The position numbers and the translations under genes are program-made. Shown piece by piece: positions 47,242 through 58,121 of a stretch of 64,000 nt of DNA. The first letter of the stretch is position 1; every line of letters starts with the position of its first letter. Where the stretch lies: assembly GCA_024235035.1 (NCBI GenBank), contig JACKNE010000012.1, positions 62,001 to 126,000 on the forward strand, given 5' to 3'. The notes beneath the pieces were generated by a model. It did no database searches, was not told the DNA's origin, and saw only the letters and a program-made list of their open reading frames with translations. The stretch comes from Gammaproteobacteria bacterium. Lineage in GTDB: Bacteria; Pseudomonadota; Gammaproteobacteria; Competibacterales; Competibacteraceae.

Positions 47242-48270
47242 TCACAGCACTACCGGTTCCGGCTCCAGCTCGACCCCGAACTCGGCCCATACCGTTTCCT
47301 GAATCGCCCGCGCCAACCGCAGCACGTCAGCGCCTCGCGCACCACCACGGTTGATCAGCACCAGCGCCTGGTGTTCGTAGACCCCGACCGGTCCTCGGTT
47401 CTGGCCTTTCCAACCGCAATGCTCAATCAACCAGCCAGCAGCCAGTTTGATGCGGCCATCCGGTTGTGGATAGTGCGGCAAGTTGGGATAGCGAACTGCA
47501 AGATGGCTGAAAGTCGCGGCATCCACCAGCGGATTCTTGAAGAAACTGCCGGCATTGCCGATGCAGGCTGGATCGGGCAGCTTGCGTGAGCGGATAGCCA
47601 CGACGGCGTTGGCAATCTGCCGGGCAGTCGGTTGGGCGATGCGCCGCGTTTCGAGTTCTCGCGCCAAGTCGGCATAACGGGTTACGGGTTGCCAGCGTTT
47701 GGGTAGGCGAAAGGTCACGGCAGTGATGAGATAACGTCCCGCTGCTTCCCGTTTGAAGACGCTATCCCGGTAGCCGAACTGGCAGGCCGGGGAATCGAAC
47801 ATCACGCTTTCACCGGTTTCTAGGTCCACAGCTTCCAGCTGGTGAAATCGCTCGGCCATCTCCAACCCATAGGCGCCGATATTCTGGATCGGCGCCGCAC
47901 CGACCGTGCCAGGAATCAGCGCCAGATTCTCCAATCCTGGCCAGCCGCACTCCAGGGTCCAGCACACGAAAGCGTGCCAGTTCTCCCCGGCCCCGGCGCG
48001 TACGATCCAGGCGTCCGTTTCTTCTGCAACCCGTTCCCGCCCAGCAATTTTCACCTGTAACACCAGCCCGGCAAAGTCGCCGGTGAGCACCAGGTTGCTG
48101 CCGCCGCCCAACACGAAGCGTTGCAAATACCGCCATTCGGGCTGGCGCATCAGGGCAGTGAGTTGGGCTGGCGCATTGATGACGGCGAGCCAGTCCGCGT
48201 GGGCCGGTAGACCAAAGCTGTTGAGGCGATGCAGCGGCACATGACGCCGCAATAAATCGGCGGGCATCAA
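47242..48270 (-). CDS. murB: UDP-N-acetylenolpyruvoylglucosamine reductase
   Basis: FAD enzyme making UDP-MurNAc, an early peptidoglycan step. It has 342 residues and is of the longer type I form. The FAD-binding segment [22 protein letters not shown] is followed by [35 protein letters not shown], and the proton-donor serine in [14 protein letters not shown]. The end carries [23 protein letters not shown] and a terminal Glu region. It overlaps the threonine aldolase stop by four bases, which suggests co-translation of two metabolically unrelated genes. Confidence 0.96.
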   Translation of the reverse strand: MMPADLLRRHVPLHRLNSFGLPAHADWLAVINAPAQLTALMRQPEWRYLQRFVLGGGSNLVLTGDFAGLVLQVKIAGRERVAEETDAWIVRAGAGENWHAFVCWTLECGWPGLENLALIPGTVGAAPIQNIGAYGLEMAERFHQLEAVDLETGESVMFDSPACQFGYRDSVFKREAAGRYLITAVTFRLPKRWQPVTRYADLARELETRRIAQPTARQIANAVVAIRSRKLPDPACIGNAGSFFKNPLVDAATFSHLAVRYPNLPHYPQPDGRIKLAAGWLIEHCGWKGQNRGPVGVYEHQALVLINRGGARGADVLRLARAIQETVWAEFGVELEPEPVVL

Positions 48271-49337
48271 CGCTGCTCGGCAGCTGGGGCTTTGGTCAGC
48301 GCCCGTTGTAGATCGCTCACGAGTTGATCAACCGCTTCCGGTGGGGTATTCCAGGAGCACATGAGTCGGGCGCCGCCCACCCCGATAAAGGTGTAAAACT
48401 GCCAACCCTTGGACTGCAAGGTTTGGATGACCGATGGCGGTAATTCCAGAAACACCGAGTTCGCTTGGCGCGGGAACAAGGGGCGTAAACCGACCACTGC
48501 CTCCAACCGCTGCTCAAGATAAGCCGCCATATCGTTGGCCTGGCGGGCGTTGCGTAGCCAGGCGCCGGTCTCCAACAATCCCAGCCAGGGTGCAGCGATG
48601 AAGCGCATCTTAGAGGCCAGTTGCCCGGCCTGTTTGCAGCGCCAGGCAAAATCGGTCGCCAGCTCCGGATCGAAGAACAGGATCGCTTCGCCGACCGCCA
48701 TTCCATTCTTGGTCCCGCCTAGACACAGCACGTCCACCCCCACTTGCCAGGTCATTTGCGCCGGAGTCTGGTCCAACGCTACCAAGGCATTAGCGAAGCG
48801 AGCGCCGTCCATGTGCATCTTCAACCCATACTCCTTGGTCAGTTTGCGCAGACCGCGTAGATCGTTCAGGGTATAGACCGTGCCCAGTTCAGTCGCTTGA
48901 GTGACACTGATCACTTTGGGTTTGGGGTAGTGAATGTCGGAACGGCGAATGATCAACCGCTCCACAGCGGCTGGGTCGAGTTTACCCTGTTCACCCTTGG
49001 CCAGTAGCAGCTTGGAACCGTTCGAGGCGAATTCCGGACCACCACATTCATCGGTTTCGATATGGGCGACTTCATGGCAAATCACGCTGTGATAGGATTG
49101 GCAGAGTGCGGCTAGTGACAGGGAATTGGCCGCTGTACCGTTGAAGACGAAGAACACTTCGCAGTCGGTCTCGAAGAGTTCGCGAAAGCGGTCAGTCGTT
49201 CTCTGGGTCCAGGCATCGTTGCCATAGGCCGGTGCGTCGCCTCGATTAGCTTCGAGCAGGTAGTCCAGGGCTTCAGGACAGACACCGGAATAATTGTCGC
49301 TGGCGAATTGGCGAATGGACGGATCGATTTTATTCAT
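48267..49337 (-). CDS. ltaE: Low-specificity L-threonine aldolase
   Basis: PLP enzyme cleaving threonine or allo-threonine to glycine and acetaldehyde. The ATG at 49337 ([24 protein letters not shown]) gives 356 residues; a longer frame upstream has only a TTG start. Visible are [73 protein letters not shown] and the PLP lysine in [19 protein letters not shown]. It lies upstream of murB with a four-base overlap and is divergent from creA. Activity on other beta-hydroxy amino acids cannot be excluded. Confidence 0.9.
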   Translation of the reverse strand: MNKIDPSIRQFASDNYSGVCPEALDYLLEANRGDAPAYGNDAWTQRTTDRFRELFETDCEVFFVFNGTAANSLSLAALCQSYHSVICHEVAHIETDECGGPEFASNGSKLLLAKGEQGKLDPAAVERLIIRRSDIHYPKPKVISVTQATELGTVYTLNDLRGLRKLTKEYGLKMHMDGARFANALVALDQTPAQMTWQVGVDVLCLGGTKNGMAVGEAILFFDPELATDFAWRCKQAGQLASKMRFIAAPWLGLLETGAWLRNARQANDMAAYLEQRLEAVVGLRPLFPRQANSVFLELPPSVIQTLQSKGWQFYTFIGVGGARLMCSWNTPPEAVDQLVSDLQRALTKAPAAEQR

Positions 49338-49561
49338 GGGATCAGTGACAACGCGATAAAGGAACGGGAATTTTGCCGAGCTTTGTAGAGCGACGCCCAT
49401 CCACAATTTATTGTAGTTCAATTCATCCGCCGGGTAATCGTGATCGGTTCATTGACCTCATCTGGAACTCCATGGTGCATTTGCGAATCCATGTTCGAAT
49501 TGCGGCGTTCTAGGTTTTTATCTATCTGACATCTTTTGATTATTAAATGAGGAGAAAGATC

Positions 49562-50062
49562 ATGATGAGTCGCATGATCAAGCGTCTCTGGCTGTGCGGA
49601 TTGCTCGGTGGCACAGCAACGACGCTGCTTACGGTTCACGCCGAGGAAATCGGCAGCGTCGATACGGCTTTCCAGTGGCTGGGTCCGAACCACAAGATCG
49701 TCATCGAAGCTTTCGACGACCCTAAGATCGATGGGGTAACCTGCTATGTCAGTCGTTCCCAGAAAGGCGGCATCAAGGGTGGATTGGGGCTGGCCGAGGA
49801 TACCTCCGACGCCTCTCTCGCCTGTCGGCAGGTTGGGCCGATCGCGATCAAGGAAAAATTCAAGGATGGTGAGGAAGTCTTTACCGAACGGCGTTCGCTG
49901 TTATTCAAGAAGATGCGCGTCGTGCGCTTTCTCGATAAGGCGCGCAGCACCCTAGTGTATCTGGTCTATAGCGACAAGTTGGTGGAGGGTTCGCCGAAAA
50001 ATTCGCTCTCGGCTGTGGCGATGATGCCGTGGGGCGACCAGCCACCCAAGACGACACCATAG
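49562..50062 (+). CDS. creA: Periplasmic CreA family protein
   Basis: CreA-family protein of unknown biochemical role; 166 residues from the ATG at 49562, which has GAGGAG upstream. A signal peptide is present ([23 protein letters not shown]). The mature part carries the family pattern [65 protein letters not shown] and ends with [26 protein letters not shown]. The two Cys of the mature part may form a disulfide. In E. coli it is the first gene of creABCD; here creB and creC are missing nearby, but creD is on the other side of murB and ltaE. Confidence 0.92.
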   Translation: MMSRMIKRLWLCGLLGGTATTLLTVHAEEIGSVDTAFQWLGPNHKIVIEAFDDPKIDGVTCYVSRSQKGGIKGGLGLAEDTSDASLACRQVGPIAIKEKFKDGEEVFTERRSLLFKKMRVVRFLDKARSTLVYLVYSDKLVEGSPKNSLSAVAMMPWGDQPPKTTP

Positions 50063-50147
50063 CTCCAAATAATAGGTAATCGGGACTCTCAATAGGTATG
50101 ACGTTTTCAGTCAGGTGGGCGTGGCCCGCCTCGCCGAAGTGCGCTGC

Positions 50148-51407
50148 TCAATTGTTGAGCAGCGCTTCGATGCGAGCGAGCAACATCGCCAACGCCCCAC
50201 GATGGCGTTCCACGACTTGACACCCACGTTGGCCGGCCTCCCGCCCAAGTCGGGGGTCGGCGAACAGCCGGCTCACAGCGGCGGCCAGTTCTCTGGCGTC
50301 GGCGATCCGCCAAGCCGCTTCCGCCTCCAGCAAACGTGTTGCAGCTTCGGTAAAATTGAACATGTGTGGGCCAAACAGTACCGGCAATCCCAATAGCGCC
50401 GGCTCCAACACGTTATGGCCGCCGGTGGGAACCAGGCTACCACCGACAAAGGCCAGATCGACAGCGGCATAGAACAGCAGCAACTCGCCCATGCTGTCGC
50501 CGAGAAAGATCGCCGTCTCTGGAAGACACGCTCGCTGCTCTTTGCGCCGGACGATGTTGAAGTTTTTTTGCCGGCACAAGGTCGCCACACTATCGAAACG
50601 CTCCGGATGACGTGGGATCAACACAAGCAGCGAATCTGGCCAATCGCTTCGAACCTGGATCAACGCCTCCAGAATCAGCTCGTCCTCGCCGGCATGGGTA
50701 CTGGCAGCGATCCATACGGGACGCTGTTCGCCGAGGTACTCACGCCGCAGCTGCCGGCCTTGCTCCAGCAGATGATCAGGCAATTGCAGATCGTACTTGA
50801 GGTTGCCGACCACCTCGACCCGCGGCGCGCCCAGCGCCCGAAAGCGTTCAGCATCCGCTTCAGCCTGAGCAGCGACCAGGGTAATATCCCGCAGCATAGA
50901 TGCAGTCAGCCCGCGAATGCGGGCGTAGCCGCGCGCCGAGCGTTCCGATAACCGGGCGTTGGCGATCAGCACCGGAATTTCGTTGATCGCACATTGCCGC
51001 AACAGGTTCGGCCATAACTCGGTTTCCATGATAATCGCCAGTTGAGGATGGGTTCGGTGCAGAAATCGCCGCACGGCGCCTGGCAGGTCATAGGGAGCGT
51101 AGACATGTCGCACGCGATCTCCCAAAGCCTCTTGTACTTGGCGAGAACCAGTCAGGGTGGTGGTCGTCACCAGCAGCGGTCGTTCAGGATACCGGCCCAA
51201 CAATGCGCGAATCAGTGGCAGAGCGGCGCGGACTTCGCCCATCGACACGGCATGAATCCATAGACCACCCGACGGCAGGTGTGGAATCCAGCCGAAACGC
51301 TCGCGCCAGCGTTGGCGATGTCCCGGATCGCGGCGCCCGCGCCAGTACAGGCGCAATAGCGCCAGCGACGACAACAGATAGAGAAAACCGCTATAGAGCA
51401 GGCGCAT
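50148..51407 (-). CDS. waaA: 3-deoxy-D-manno-octulosonic acid transferase
   Basis: GT30 glycosyltransferase adding Kdo to lipid IVA in LPS core synthesis; inner membrane, cytoplasmic face. It has 419 residues. An N-terminal membrane segment (LLYSGFLYLLSSLALLRLYWRG) is followed by the GERFGW-like block and the catalytic Glu in WIHAVSMGEVRAALPLIRALL. LVTTTTLTGSRQVQEAL, PHPQLAIIMETELWPNLLRQC, VWIAASTHAGEDELILEAL, FLGDSMGELLLFYAAVDLAFVGGSLVPTGGHNVLEPALLGLPVLFGPH complete the family pattern. It is divergent from bluB. Confidence 0.95.
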   Translation of the reverse strand: MRLLYSGFLYLLSSLALLRLYWRGRRDPGHRQRWRERFGWIPHLPSGGLWIHAVSMGEVRAALPLIRALLGRYPERPLLVTTTTLTGSRQVQEALGDRVRHVYAPYDLPGAVRRFLHRTHPQLAIIMETELWPNLLRQCAINEIPVLIANARLSERSARGYARIRGLTASMLRDITLVAAQAEADAERFRALGAPRVEVVGNLKYDLQLPDHLLEQGRQLRREYLGEQRPVWIAASTHAGEDELILEALIQVRSDWPDSLLVLIPRHPERFDSVATLCRQKNFNIVRRKEQRACLPETAIFLGDSMGELLLFYAAVDLAFVGGSLVPTGGHNVLEPALLGLPVLFGPHMFNFTEAATRLLEAEAAWRIADARELAAAVSRLFADPRLGREAGQRGCQVVERHRGALAMLLARIEALLNN

Positions 51408-51628
51408 GGCGCACCAATTTGTTCACTCGTTCACTCGCGTATCGACCGGCAGATTCGCGTCGGAGTCGGTCCCGCTGGTCGATGCCAGGGGATCATGCCG
51501 GTTGCACCAAGGGTATTTCAGGAAGTATAAGACGATAGGTTCAAAAAAGGCTTCGGCTTTCTGTCGATGTCGATCATGGGTGTTCTGAACAATCGGGTCT
51601 TTCCGAAACCAGCAAGGCTCTTCGCACG

Positions 51629-52324
51629 ATGACAAGCACGGTCAAATTTCTTTCCAGCATGAGCGACTCTCCGGTCTCGGAGCCGACGCATCGTTTCAGT
51701 GATACCGAAATCGACGCGATTTATAAGGCGATCGCCTTGCGCCGGGATATGCGCCATTTCCGGTCCGGCTGCGTCCCAGAAGAGCAACTGCAACGCCTGC
51801 TGGCGGCGGCGCATCGCGCGCCGAGCGTCGGACTCATGCAGCCGTGGCGTTTTATCCGCATTACCGATATGGCCTTACGCCACGCCATTCATGCCTTGGT
51901 CGAGGCGGAACGCATCCGCACGGCCCAAGCCCTGGGTGAGCGTGAAGAGGAGTTCATGCGTCTTAAGGTCGAAGGAATATTGGGCTGTGCGGAAGTGTTG
52001 GTGGCGGCGCTGATGGATGGGCGCGAACGGTATATCTTTGGCCGACGCACCCTGCCGGAGATGGATTTGGCTTCCGTGGCCTGCGCGATTCAAAATCTGT
52101 GGTTGGCGGCGCGCGCCGAAGGTCTGGGGCTGGGTTGGGTGTCGCTGTTCGATCCCGATGCGCTGGCTGACCTGCTGGGAATGCCGTCGGGCGCGCGACC
52201 GATCGCGGTGCTCTGCCTAGGGCCAGTCGAGCGATTCTATGACAAGCCCATGCTAGAACAGGAGGGTTGGGCGCAACGCCAACCGCTCAGTGAGTTGGTC
52301 AGTGAAAACAGCTGGCCCGGATAA
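51629..52324 (+). CDS. bluB: 5,6-dimethylbenzimidazole synthase BluB
   Basis: Flavin-destructase-type enzyme that cuts reduced FMN with oxygen to give 5,6-dimethylbenzimidazole, the lower ligand of B12. Up to 231 residues; an ATG at 51659 (MSDSPVSEP) may be the true start. It shows AIALRRDMRHFRSGCVPEEQLQRLLAAAHRAPSVGLMQPWRFIRI, then RLKVEGILGCAEVLVAALMDG, RTLPEMDLASVACAIQNLWLAARAEGLGLGWVSLFDPDALADLLG and a C-terminal LCLGPVERFYDKPMLEQEGWAQR. This arrangement separates BluB from ordinary nitroreductases. With cobO at the window edge it indicates cobamide synthesis under oxic conditions. Confidence 0.92.
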   Translation: MTSTVKFLSSMSDSPVSEPTHRFSDTEIDAIYKAIALRRDMRHFRSGCVPEEQLQRLLAAAHRAPSVGLMQPWRFIRITDMALRHAIHALVEAERIRTAQALGEREEEFMRLKVEGILGCAEVLVAALMDGRERYIFGRRTLPEMDLASVACAIQNLWLAARAEGLGLGWVSLFDPDALADLLGMPSGARPIAVLCLGPVERFYDKPMLEQEGWAQRQPLSELVSENSWPG

Positions 52325-52395
52325 GCGTACAAGGCTTGCGCCGTAATATGGCGCGCCCTTGCGGCACCAGCTGTAATGCCAGCGCTGTACCTTGA

Positions 52396-52445
52396 TGTGA
52401 GTCATTTTGTGAGTCATTTAAAGAGGCCTTATAAAGAGGCCTTAG
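52396..52445. repeat. Two adjacent tandem duplications upstream of modE
   Basis: TGTGAGTCATTT occurs twice in a row (52396-52407, 52408-52419), followed at once by AAAGAGGCCTTA(T/G) twice in a row (52420-52432, 52433-52445). They lie just upstream of the predicted modE promoter. They may be slippage products or paired binding sites. Confidence 0.85.
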
Positions 52446-52466
52446 AAACTCCAAGCTTCAATTCAG

Positions 52467-52495
52467 TTGACAATTCCAGCAGCCATTCGTTATAT
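52467..52495 (+). promoter_or_regulatory. Sigma-70 promoter of the mod operon
   Basis: TTGACA (52467-52472), a 17-base spacer and TTATAT (52490-52495). The -35 is perfect and the spacing ideal. The -10 lies inside the ModE operator, so ModE binding should block transcription. Confidence 0.8.
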
Positions 52496-52511
52496 AGAAA
52501 ATAATATAACG
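52488..52511. promoter_or_regulatory. ModE operator (molybdate repressor box)
   Basis: CGTTATAT-N8-ATATAACG, a perfect eight-base inverted repeat of 24 bases. It has the same layout as the E. coli modA operator (CGTTATAT-N8-ACATAACG). It overlaps the -10 of the promoter and lies 24 bases before the modE start, so ModE should repress its own operon when molybdate is plentiful. Confidence 0.9.
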
Positions 52512-52535
52512 ATCCTTTGATGGAGGATGAGCGGC

Positions 52536-54126
<1,591 letters not shown>

Positions 54127-54138
54127 GGAAATTTGCGA

Positions 54139-54813
54139 GTGCTAAGCAACGTCAATCTCGCTGCGGTTTGGTTGACCCTTAAACTAGCGACGCTCACCAC
54201 GGTGATCCTGCTGACCGTCGGGACACCTATCGCCTGGTGGCTGGCCCGCACCCGCTCCAAATGGAAAGGGGTAATCGGCGCAGTGGTGGCTCTGCCGCTG
54301 GTGCTGCCGCCTACCGTACTCGGTTTTTATCTGCTAATCGCCTTAGGGCCACAGGGGCCAGTTGGTCAGCTCACCCAGTTCCTAGGCTGGGGCGTGTTGC
54401 CGTTCACTTTCACCGGGTTGGTGGTGGCTTCGGTGTTTTATTCCATGCCCTTTGTCGTTCAGCCCTTGCAGCAGGCGTTCGAGGCGATAGGCGCTCGACC
54501 GTTGGAAGTGGCGGCCACGCTGCGCGCTAGTCCTTGGGATGCATTTTGCACCGTGGTGTTGCCATTGGCCAAACCCGGTTTCATCACCGCTTCGATTCTC
54601 GGTTTCGCCCACACGGTCGGGGAATTCGGCGTAGTGTTGATGATTGGCGGCAACATTCCGGAGAAGACCCGGGTGGTGTCGGTGCAAATCTACGATCATG
54701 TCGAAGCGTTGGAATACGCCGAGGCGCATGTGCTGGCGGGCGGCATGTTGCTGTTCAGCTTTCTGGTGTTGTTGGCGCTTTATTCCCGCCAGAGAGCGAG
54801 TGCTTGGAAATGA
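54139..54813 (+). CDS. modB: Molybdate ABC transporter permease ModB
   Basis: Inner-membrane permease of the molybdate transporter. The GTG at 54139 ([22 protein letters not shown]) has GAGGAA eight bases upstream and fits better than the TTG at 54133; 224 residues. Five to six membrane helices are apparent ([60 protein letters not shown]). The EAA-type loop is [42 protein letters not shown]. It overlaps modC by four bases (ATGA). Confidence 0.95.
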   Translation: MLSNVNLAAVWLTLKLATLTTVILLTVGTPIAWWLARTRSKWKGVIGAVVALPLVLPPTVLGFYLLIALGPQGPVGQLTQFLGWGVLPFTFTGLVVASVFYSMPFVVQPLQQAFEAIGARPLEVAATLRASPWDAFCTVVLPLAKPGFITASILGFAHTVGEFGVVLMIGGNIPEKTRVVSVQIYDHVEALEYAEAHVLAGGMLLFSFLVLLALYSRQRASAWK

Positions 54814-55895
54814 CATCTGACCAAGCGATTCATGCCCGCTTCCAGGTCATCTGGCCAGGCTTTACCCTGGACGTCGATCTTGAACTGCCGGGTCGCGGTG
54901 TGACCGCACTGTTCGGCCATTCCGGTTCTGGCAAAACCACCTTGTTGCGCTGTCTGGCTGGATTGGAACGGCACAACATCGGATCTCTGCACTTCAAGGG
55001 TGAAGTCTGGCAGGATAGTGCGCGTGGTATTTGCCGGCCCACCTATCGGCGTCCGCTGGGCTACGTTTTTCAGGAAGCCAGCCTGTTTCCACATCTGTCG
55101 GTGCGCAAGAATCTGGACTATGGGCGCAAGCGGGCAAATGGCGGACACAAGGTGTCGCTCGGTCATGTGGTGGAACTGCTCGGTATCGACCACTTGCTTG
55201 ACCGCATGCCCGACCGACTTTCCGGTGGTGAGCGCCAGCGGGTCGCGGTTGCCCGGGCGTTGGCGACTGGCCCGGAATTGTTGCTGATGGATGAGCCGTT
55301 GGCGGCGCTGGACTTGAAGCGTAAAAACGAGATCCTGCCTTATCTGGAGCGCTTGCACGATGAACTCGATATCCCGGTGTTCTATGTCAGTCATTCGCCT
55401 GATGAAGTGGCGCGACTCGCCGATCATGTCGTGTTACTGTCCGAGGGTCGAGTCATGGTGGCCGGGGGGTTGCGCGAGACCCTGGCGCGACTGGATTTGC
55501 CGACCGCCTTTACCGAGGACGCGGGAGTGGTCATCGAAGCGGTCGTGGCGGAGCATGATGCAGTCTATCACTTGACCCGACTGGATTTTCCAGGAGGCAG
55601 TGTGGCGGTCGCCCGCCGCCCGGAATCCTTGAAGCGCCGGTTGCGTTTCCGTGTCCACGCCCGCGACGTGAGCTTGGCGCTCGCCCGCGCCGAAGGGACC
55701 AGCATCACCAACCTGTTGCCCGCCACCGTGATTGAGGTGGCCGATGCCGATACGCCGGCGCATGTGCTGGTCCGGCTGGATGCCGGCGGTACGCCGCTCA
55801 TCGCCCGTATCACCCGCCGTTCTCTCGACCATCTGGGTATTGCACCCGGCAAGCCACTGTGGGCGCAAATCAAGGCCGTTGCGCTGTTGACGTGA
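54810..55895 (+). CDS. modC: Molybdate ABC transporter ATPase ModC
   Basis: ATPase of the molybdate transporter. The ATG at 54810 overlaps the modB stop; 361 residues. Motifs: Walker [19 protein letters not shown]-loop [19 protein letters not shown], signature [15 protein letters not shown], Walker [13 protein letters not shown] and the switch His in [14 protein letters not shown]-terminal MOP domain ([50 protein letters not shown]) marks it as ModC rather than another anion transporter. The reading frame is open far upstream inside modB, but that part is not coding. Confidence 0.95.
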   Translation: MTSDQAIHARFQVIWPGFTLDVDLELPGRGVTALFGHSGSGKTTLLRCLAGLERHNIGSLHFKGEVWQDSARGICRPTYRRPLGYVFQEASLFPHLSVRKNLDYGRKRANGGHKVSLGHVVELLGIDHLLDRMPDRLSGGERQRVAVARALATGPELLLMDEPLAALDLKRKNEILPYLERLHDELDIPVFYVSHSPDEVARLADHVVLLSEGRVMVAGGLRETLARLDLPTAFTEDAGVVIEAVVAEHDAVYHLTRLDFPGGSVAVARRPESLKRRLRFRVHARDVSLALARAEGTSITNLLPATVIEVADADTPAHVLVRLDAGGTPLIARITRRSLDHLGIAPGKPLWAQIKAVALLT

Positions 55896-55945
55896 TAGAG
55901 AAAAAACCGGCCAATCAATATTAATATTCTCTGGAGTCCGTTCCG

Positions 55946-56791
55946 ATGTATGCCTCATGTTCCTCCGCCCTATCCGATGCAGCCTTGAGCCGCCTGCTGG
56001 CTGATGATGCGCCGGTCGGCGACTTGACCACAGAGTCCTTGGGCTTACAAGGCCAGCCGGGTCGCCTCGAATTTCATGCTCGCGGCGCGATGACGGTCTG
56101 TGGCGTTGAAGAAGCCGTGCGCCTGTTCGAGTTGGCTGGCGCTACCGCCCACAGAGCCATGTCATCCGGTACTACGGTAGATGATGGCACGCTGTTACTG
56201 ACAGCGGCAGGGGCGGCAGATGCCTTGCATCGGGCCTGGAAGACTGCTCAAACTCTGATGGAATGGGCAAGCGGCATCGCCAGCGAGGCAACCGCTCTGG
56301 TTCGTGCCGCCGCACCGGTCCCGGTGGCCTGCACGCGCAAGAACGCCCCTGGCACTAAAATCCTTTCGATCAAGGCAATCCAAGCCGGTGGCGCAATCGT
56401 GCATCGACTTGGTCTATCCGAAACCCTGTTGGTATTTGCCGAGCATCGCCTGTTTCTCGACGAACCACCCAATGCAACCATCGCCCGCCTGCGGAATCGC
56501 CAGCCGGAAAAGAAGATCGTGATCGAGGTGAAGTCGGCAGACGAGGCATCGGTTTGGGCGCACGCTGGCGCTGACGTTCTGCAACTGGAGAAGTTCACGC
56601 CTGCCGCTGTCAATACCTGTCGAACGCGCCTGGAAGCAGAGGGATTGCACCCGATGCTGGTCGCTGCAGGTGGGGTTCGCACGGATAACGCGGCTGCCTA
56701 TGTCGCCGCAGGGGTCACTTTGATTGCGACCTCGGCGCCCTACAGCGCCGCGCCGCGCGATGTGCAGGTGCGCTTCTTCAAAGCAGGCTGA
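55946..56791 (+). CDS. modD: ModD, quinolinate phosphoribosyltransferase-like protein
   Basis: Member of the NadC fold found at the end of some molybdate operons; 281 residues. The N-terminal SDAALSRLLADDAPVGDLTTESLGLQGQPGRLEFHARGAMTVCGVEEAVRLFELAG and VACTRKNAPGTKILSIKAIQAGGAIVHRLGLSETLLVF parallel NadC motifs (TRKTxPG..., GGG..HR.GL). VEVKSADEASVWAHAGADVLQLEKFTP and LVAAGGVRTDNAAAYVAAGVTLIATSAPYSA follow. An upstream CTGGAG supports the ATG at 55946. The biochemical role of ModD is unsettled; presence after modC favours ModD over a true NadC. Confidence 0.88.
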   Translation: MYASCSSALSDAALSRLLADDAPVGDLTTESLGLQGQPGRLEFHARGAMTVCGVEEAVRLFELAGATAHRAMSSGTTVDDGTLLLTAAGAADALHRAWKTAQTLMEWASGIASEATALVRAAAPVPVACTRKNAPGTKILSIKAIQAGGAIVHRLGLSETLLVFAEHRLFLDEPPNATIARLRNRQPEKKIVIEVKSADEASVWAHAGADVLQLEKFTPAAVNTCRTRLEAEGLHPMLVAAGGVRTDNAAAYVAAGVTLIATSAPYSAAPRDVQVRFFKAG

Positions 56792-56867
56792 AAGGGTTTT
56801 TTGTCCAGTTTCTCCCTCCCGCACTTTGTGGGAGACTACCTGGAACCGAAGCTGATGGAACGCCGCC

Positions 56868-58091
56868 ATGTCCCCTACCGTCCAGGCTATCCACACCGTC
56901 TCCGAACTGGCGCAAGCGGTTCGTTGGTTGCTGGAAGATCGTTTCCCGAATATTTGGGTGCAGGGTGAGGTCTCAAATCTATCCCGCCCTTCTTCGGGGC
57001 ATCTCTACTTCTCGCTCAAGGACCCCAAAGCGCAAATTCGCTGTGCGCTGTTCCAGAACCGTGCTGGGCTATGCCGCGATGGTCTGCGCAATGGGCAATG
57101 CGTGCTGATACGGGGTCGAGTGAGCCTGTATGAACCACGCGGCGATTTTCAGATCATCGTCGAATATTTCGAAGAAGCGGGCCTTGGTGCGTTGCGACAG
57201 GCTTACGACGAACTACGCTTGCGACTGGCGCAAGAAGGACTGTTCGCCCTGGAGCGGAAACGACCCTTGCCCCGCTTTCCTCAGCGCATCGGTGTCGTCA
57301 CCTCACCCAGTGGTGCGGCTCTCCGTGACGTACTCGCGACGCTGCGTCGCCGCTTTCCCAGTCTGCCGGTACGGCTCTATCCGGTTCCCGTACAAGGCGA
57401 AGGTGCAGGAATACGCATCGCCCAAGCGATTCGGCGGGCCTCCGAGCGCCAGGATTGCGATATCTTGTTGCTGGTGCGCGGCGGCGGCTCGCTGGAAGAT
57501 CTTTGGGCTTTCAATGAAGAGAGCGTGGCGCGAGCCATCTTCGATTGCGCGATCCCGGTCGTCACCGGCATTGGTCATGAGACCGATGTTACGATTGCTG
57601 ATTTTGCCGCCGATCAGCGTGCAGCAACTCCGACTGCCGCCGCGGCACTGGCCAGCCCGGACCGCTTGGAATGGCTACAGCAGATTCGGTTGTTGGATGA
57701 ACGGTTGGCGCGGGCGCTGCGCCATCGTCTGGAGACTCAGCGTCAGCGGCTGAGCGAATTGGTCCGACGCCTGGATCGACTGCACCCGCGCCAACACCTA
57801 CGAGATCGCGCTCAGCGGCTCGACGAACTGGACCAGCGCTTGTTGGCGGCCACTCGTCAGCGGTTGCAAACGGCCGCCCGGAGTTTGCACATGCTGAGCG
57901 GCCACTTACAGGCGCTGAGTCCCTTTGCGACCCTGGATCGCGGTTATGCGATCGTGCGCCGGCATGCAGACCGGGAGATTCTACGTCGGGCCGACGAAGC
58001 CAATGTTGGCGATACCCTGGACATCCTGCTCGGTGAAGGTTGCCTGGATTGTGCAGTCCAGGCGATTTCTGCGCTAGACTCCATCCGATAA
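56868..58091 (+). CDS. xseA: Exodeoxyribonuclease VII large subunit
   Basis: Large subunit of the single-strand exonuclease ExoVII, which degrades ssDNA in both directions. It has 407 residues, slightly short. The N-terminal OB fold reads IWVQGEVSNLSRPSSGHLYFSLKDPKAQIRCALFQNRA and GRVSLYEPRGDFQIIVEYFEEAGLGALRQAYDEL. The catalytic domain shows RIGVVTSPSGAALRDVLATLRRRFP, LLLVRGGGSLEDLWAFNEESVARAIFDCAIPVVTGIGHETDVTIADFAADQRAATPTAAA (GGGS and GHETD are hallmarks). A coiled coil follows, then a C-terminal LDRGYAIVRR. The small subunit xseB is not in the window. Confidence 0.96.
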   Translation: MSPTVQAIHTVSELAQAVRWLLEDRFPNIWVQGEVSNLSRPSSGHLYFSLKDPKAQIRCALFQNRAGLCRDGLRNGQCVLIRGRVSLYEPRGDFQIIVEYFEEAGLGALRQAYDELRLRLAQEGLFALERKRPLPRFPQRIGVVTSPSGAALRDVLATLRRRFPSLPVRLYPVPVQGEGAGIRIAQAIRRASERQDCDILLLVRGGGSLEDLWAFNEESVARAIFDCAIPVVTGIGHETDVTIADFAADQRAATPTAAAALASPDRLEWLQQIRLLDERLARALRHRLETQRQRLSELVRRLDRLHPRQHLRDRAQRLDELDQRLLAATRQRLQTAARSLHMLSGHLQALSPFATLDRGYAIVRRHADREILRRADEANVGDTLDILLGEGCLDCAVQAISALDSIR

Positions 58092-58121
58092 CGGGGCGTA
58101 GGGCGTTTTGCGTAAGTCCTA

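Noticed and set aside
54534..55895. N-terminal extension of ModC
   Set aside because: The first 92 codons lie inside modB in another frame; the ATGA overlap at 54810 gives the normal ModC start.
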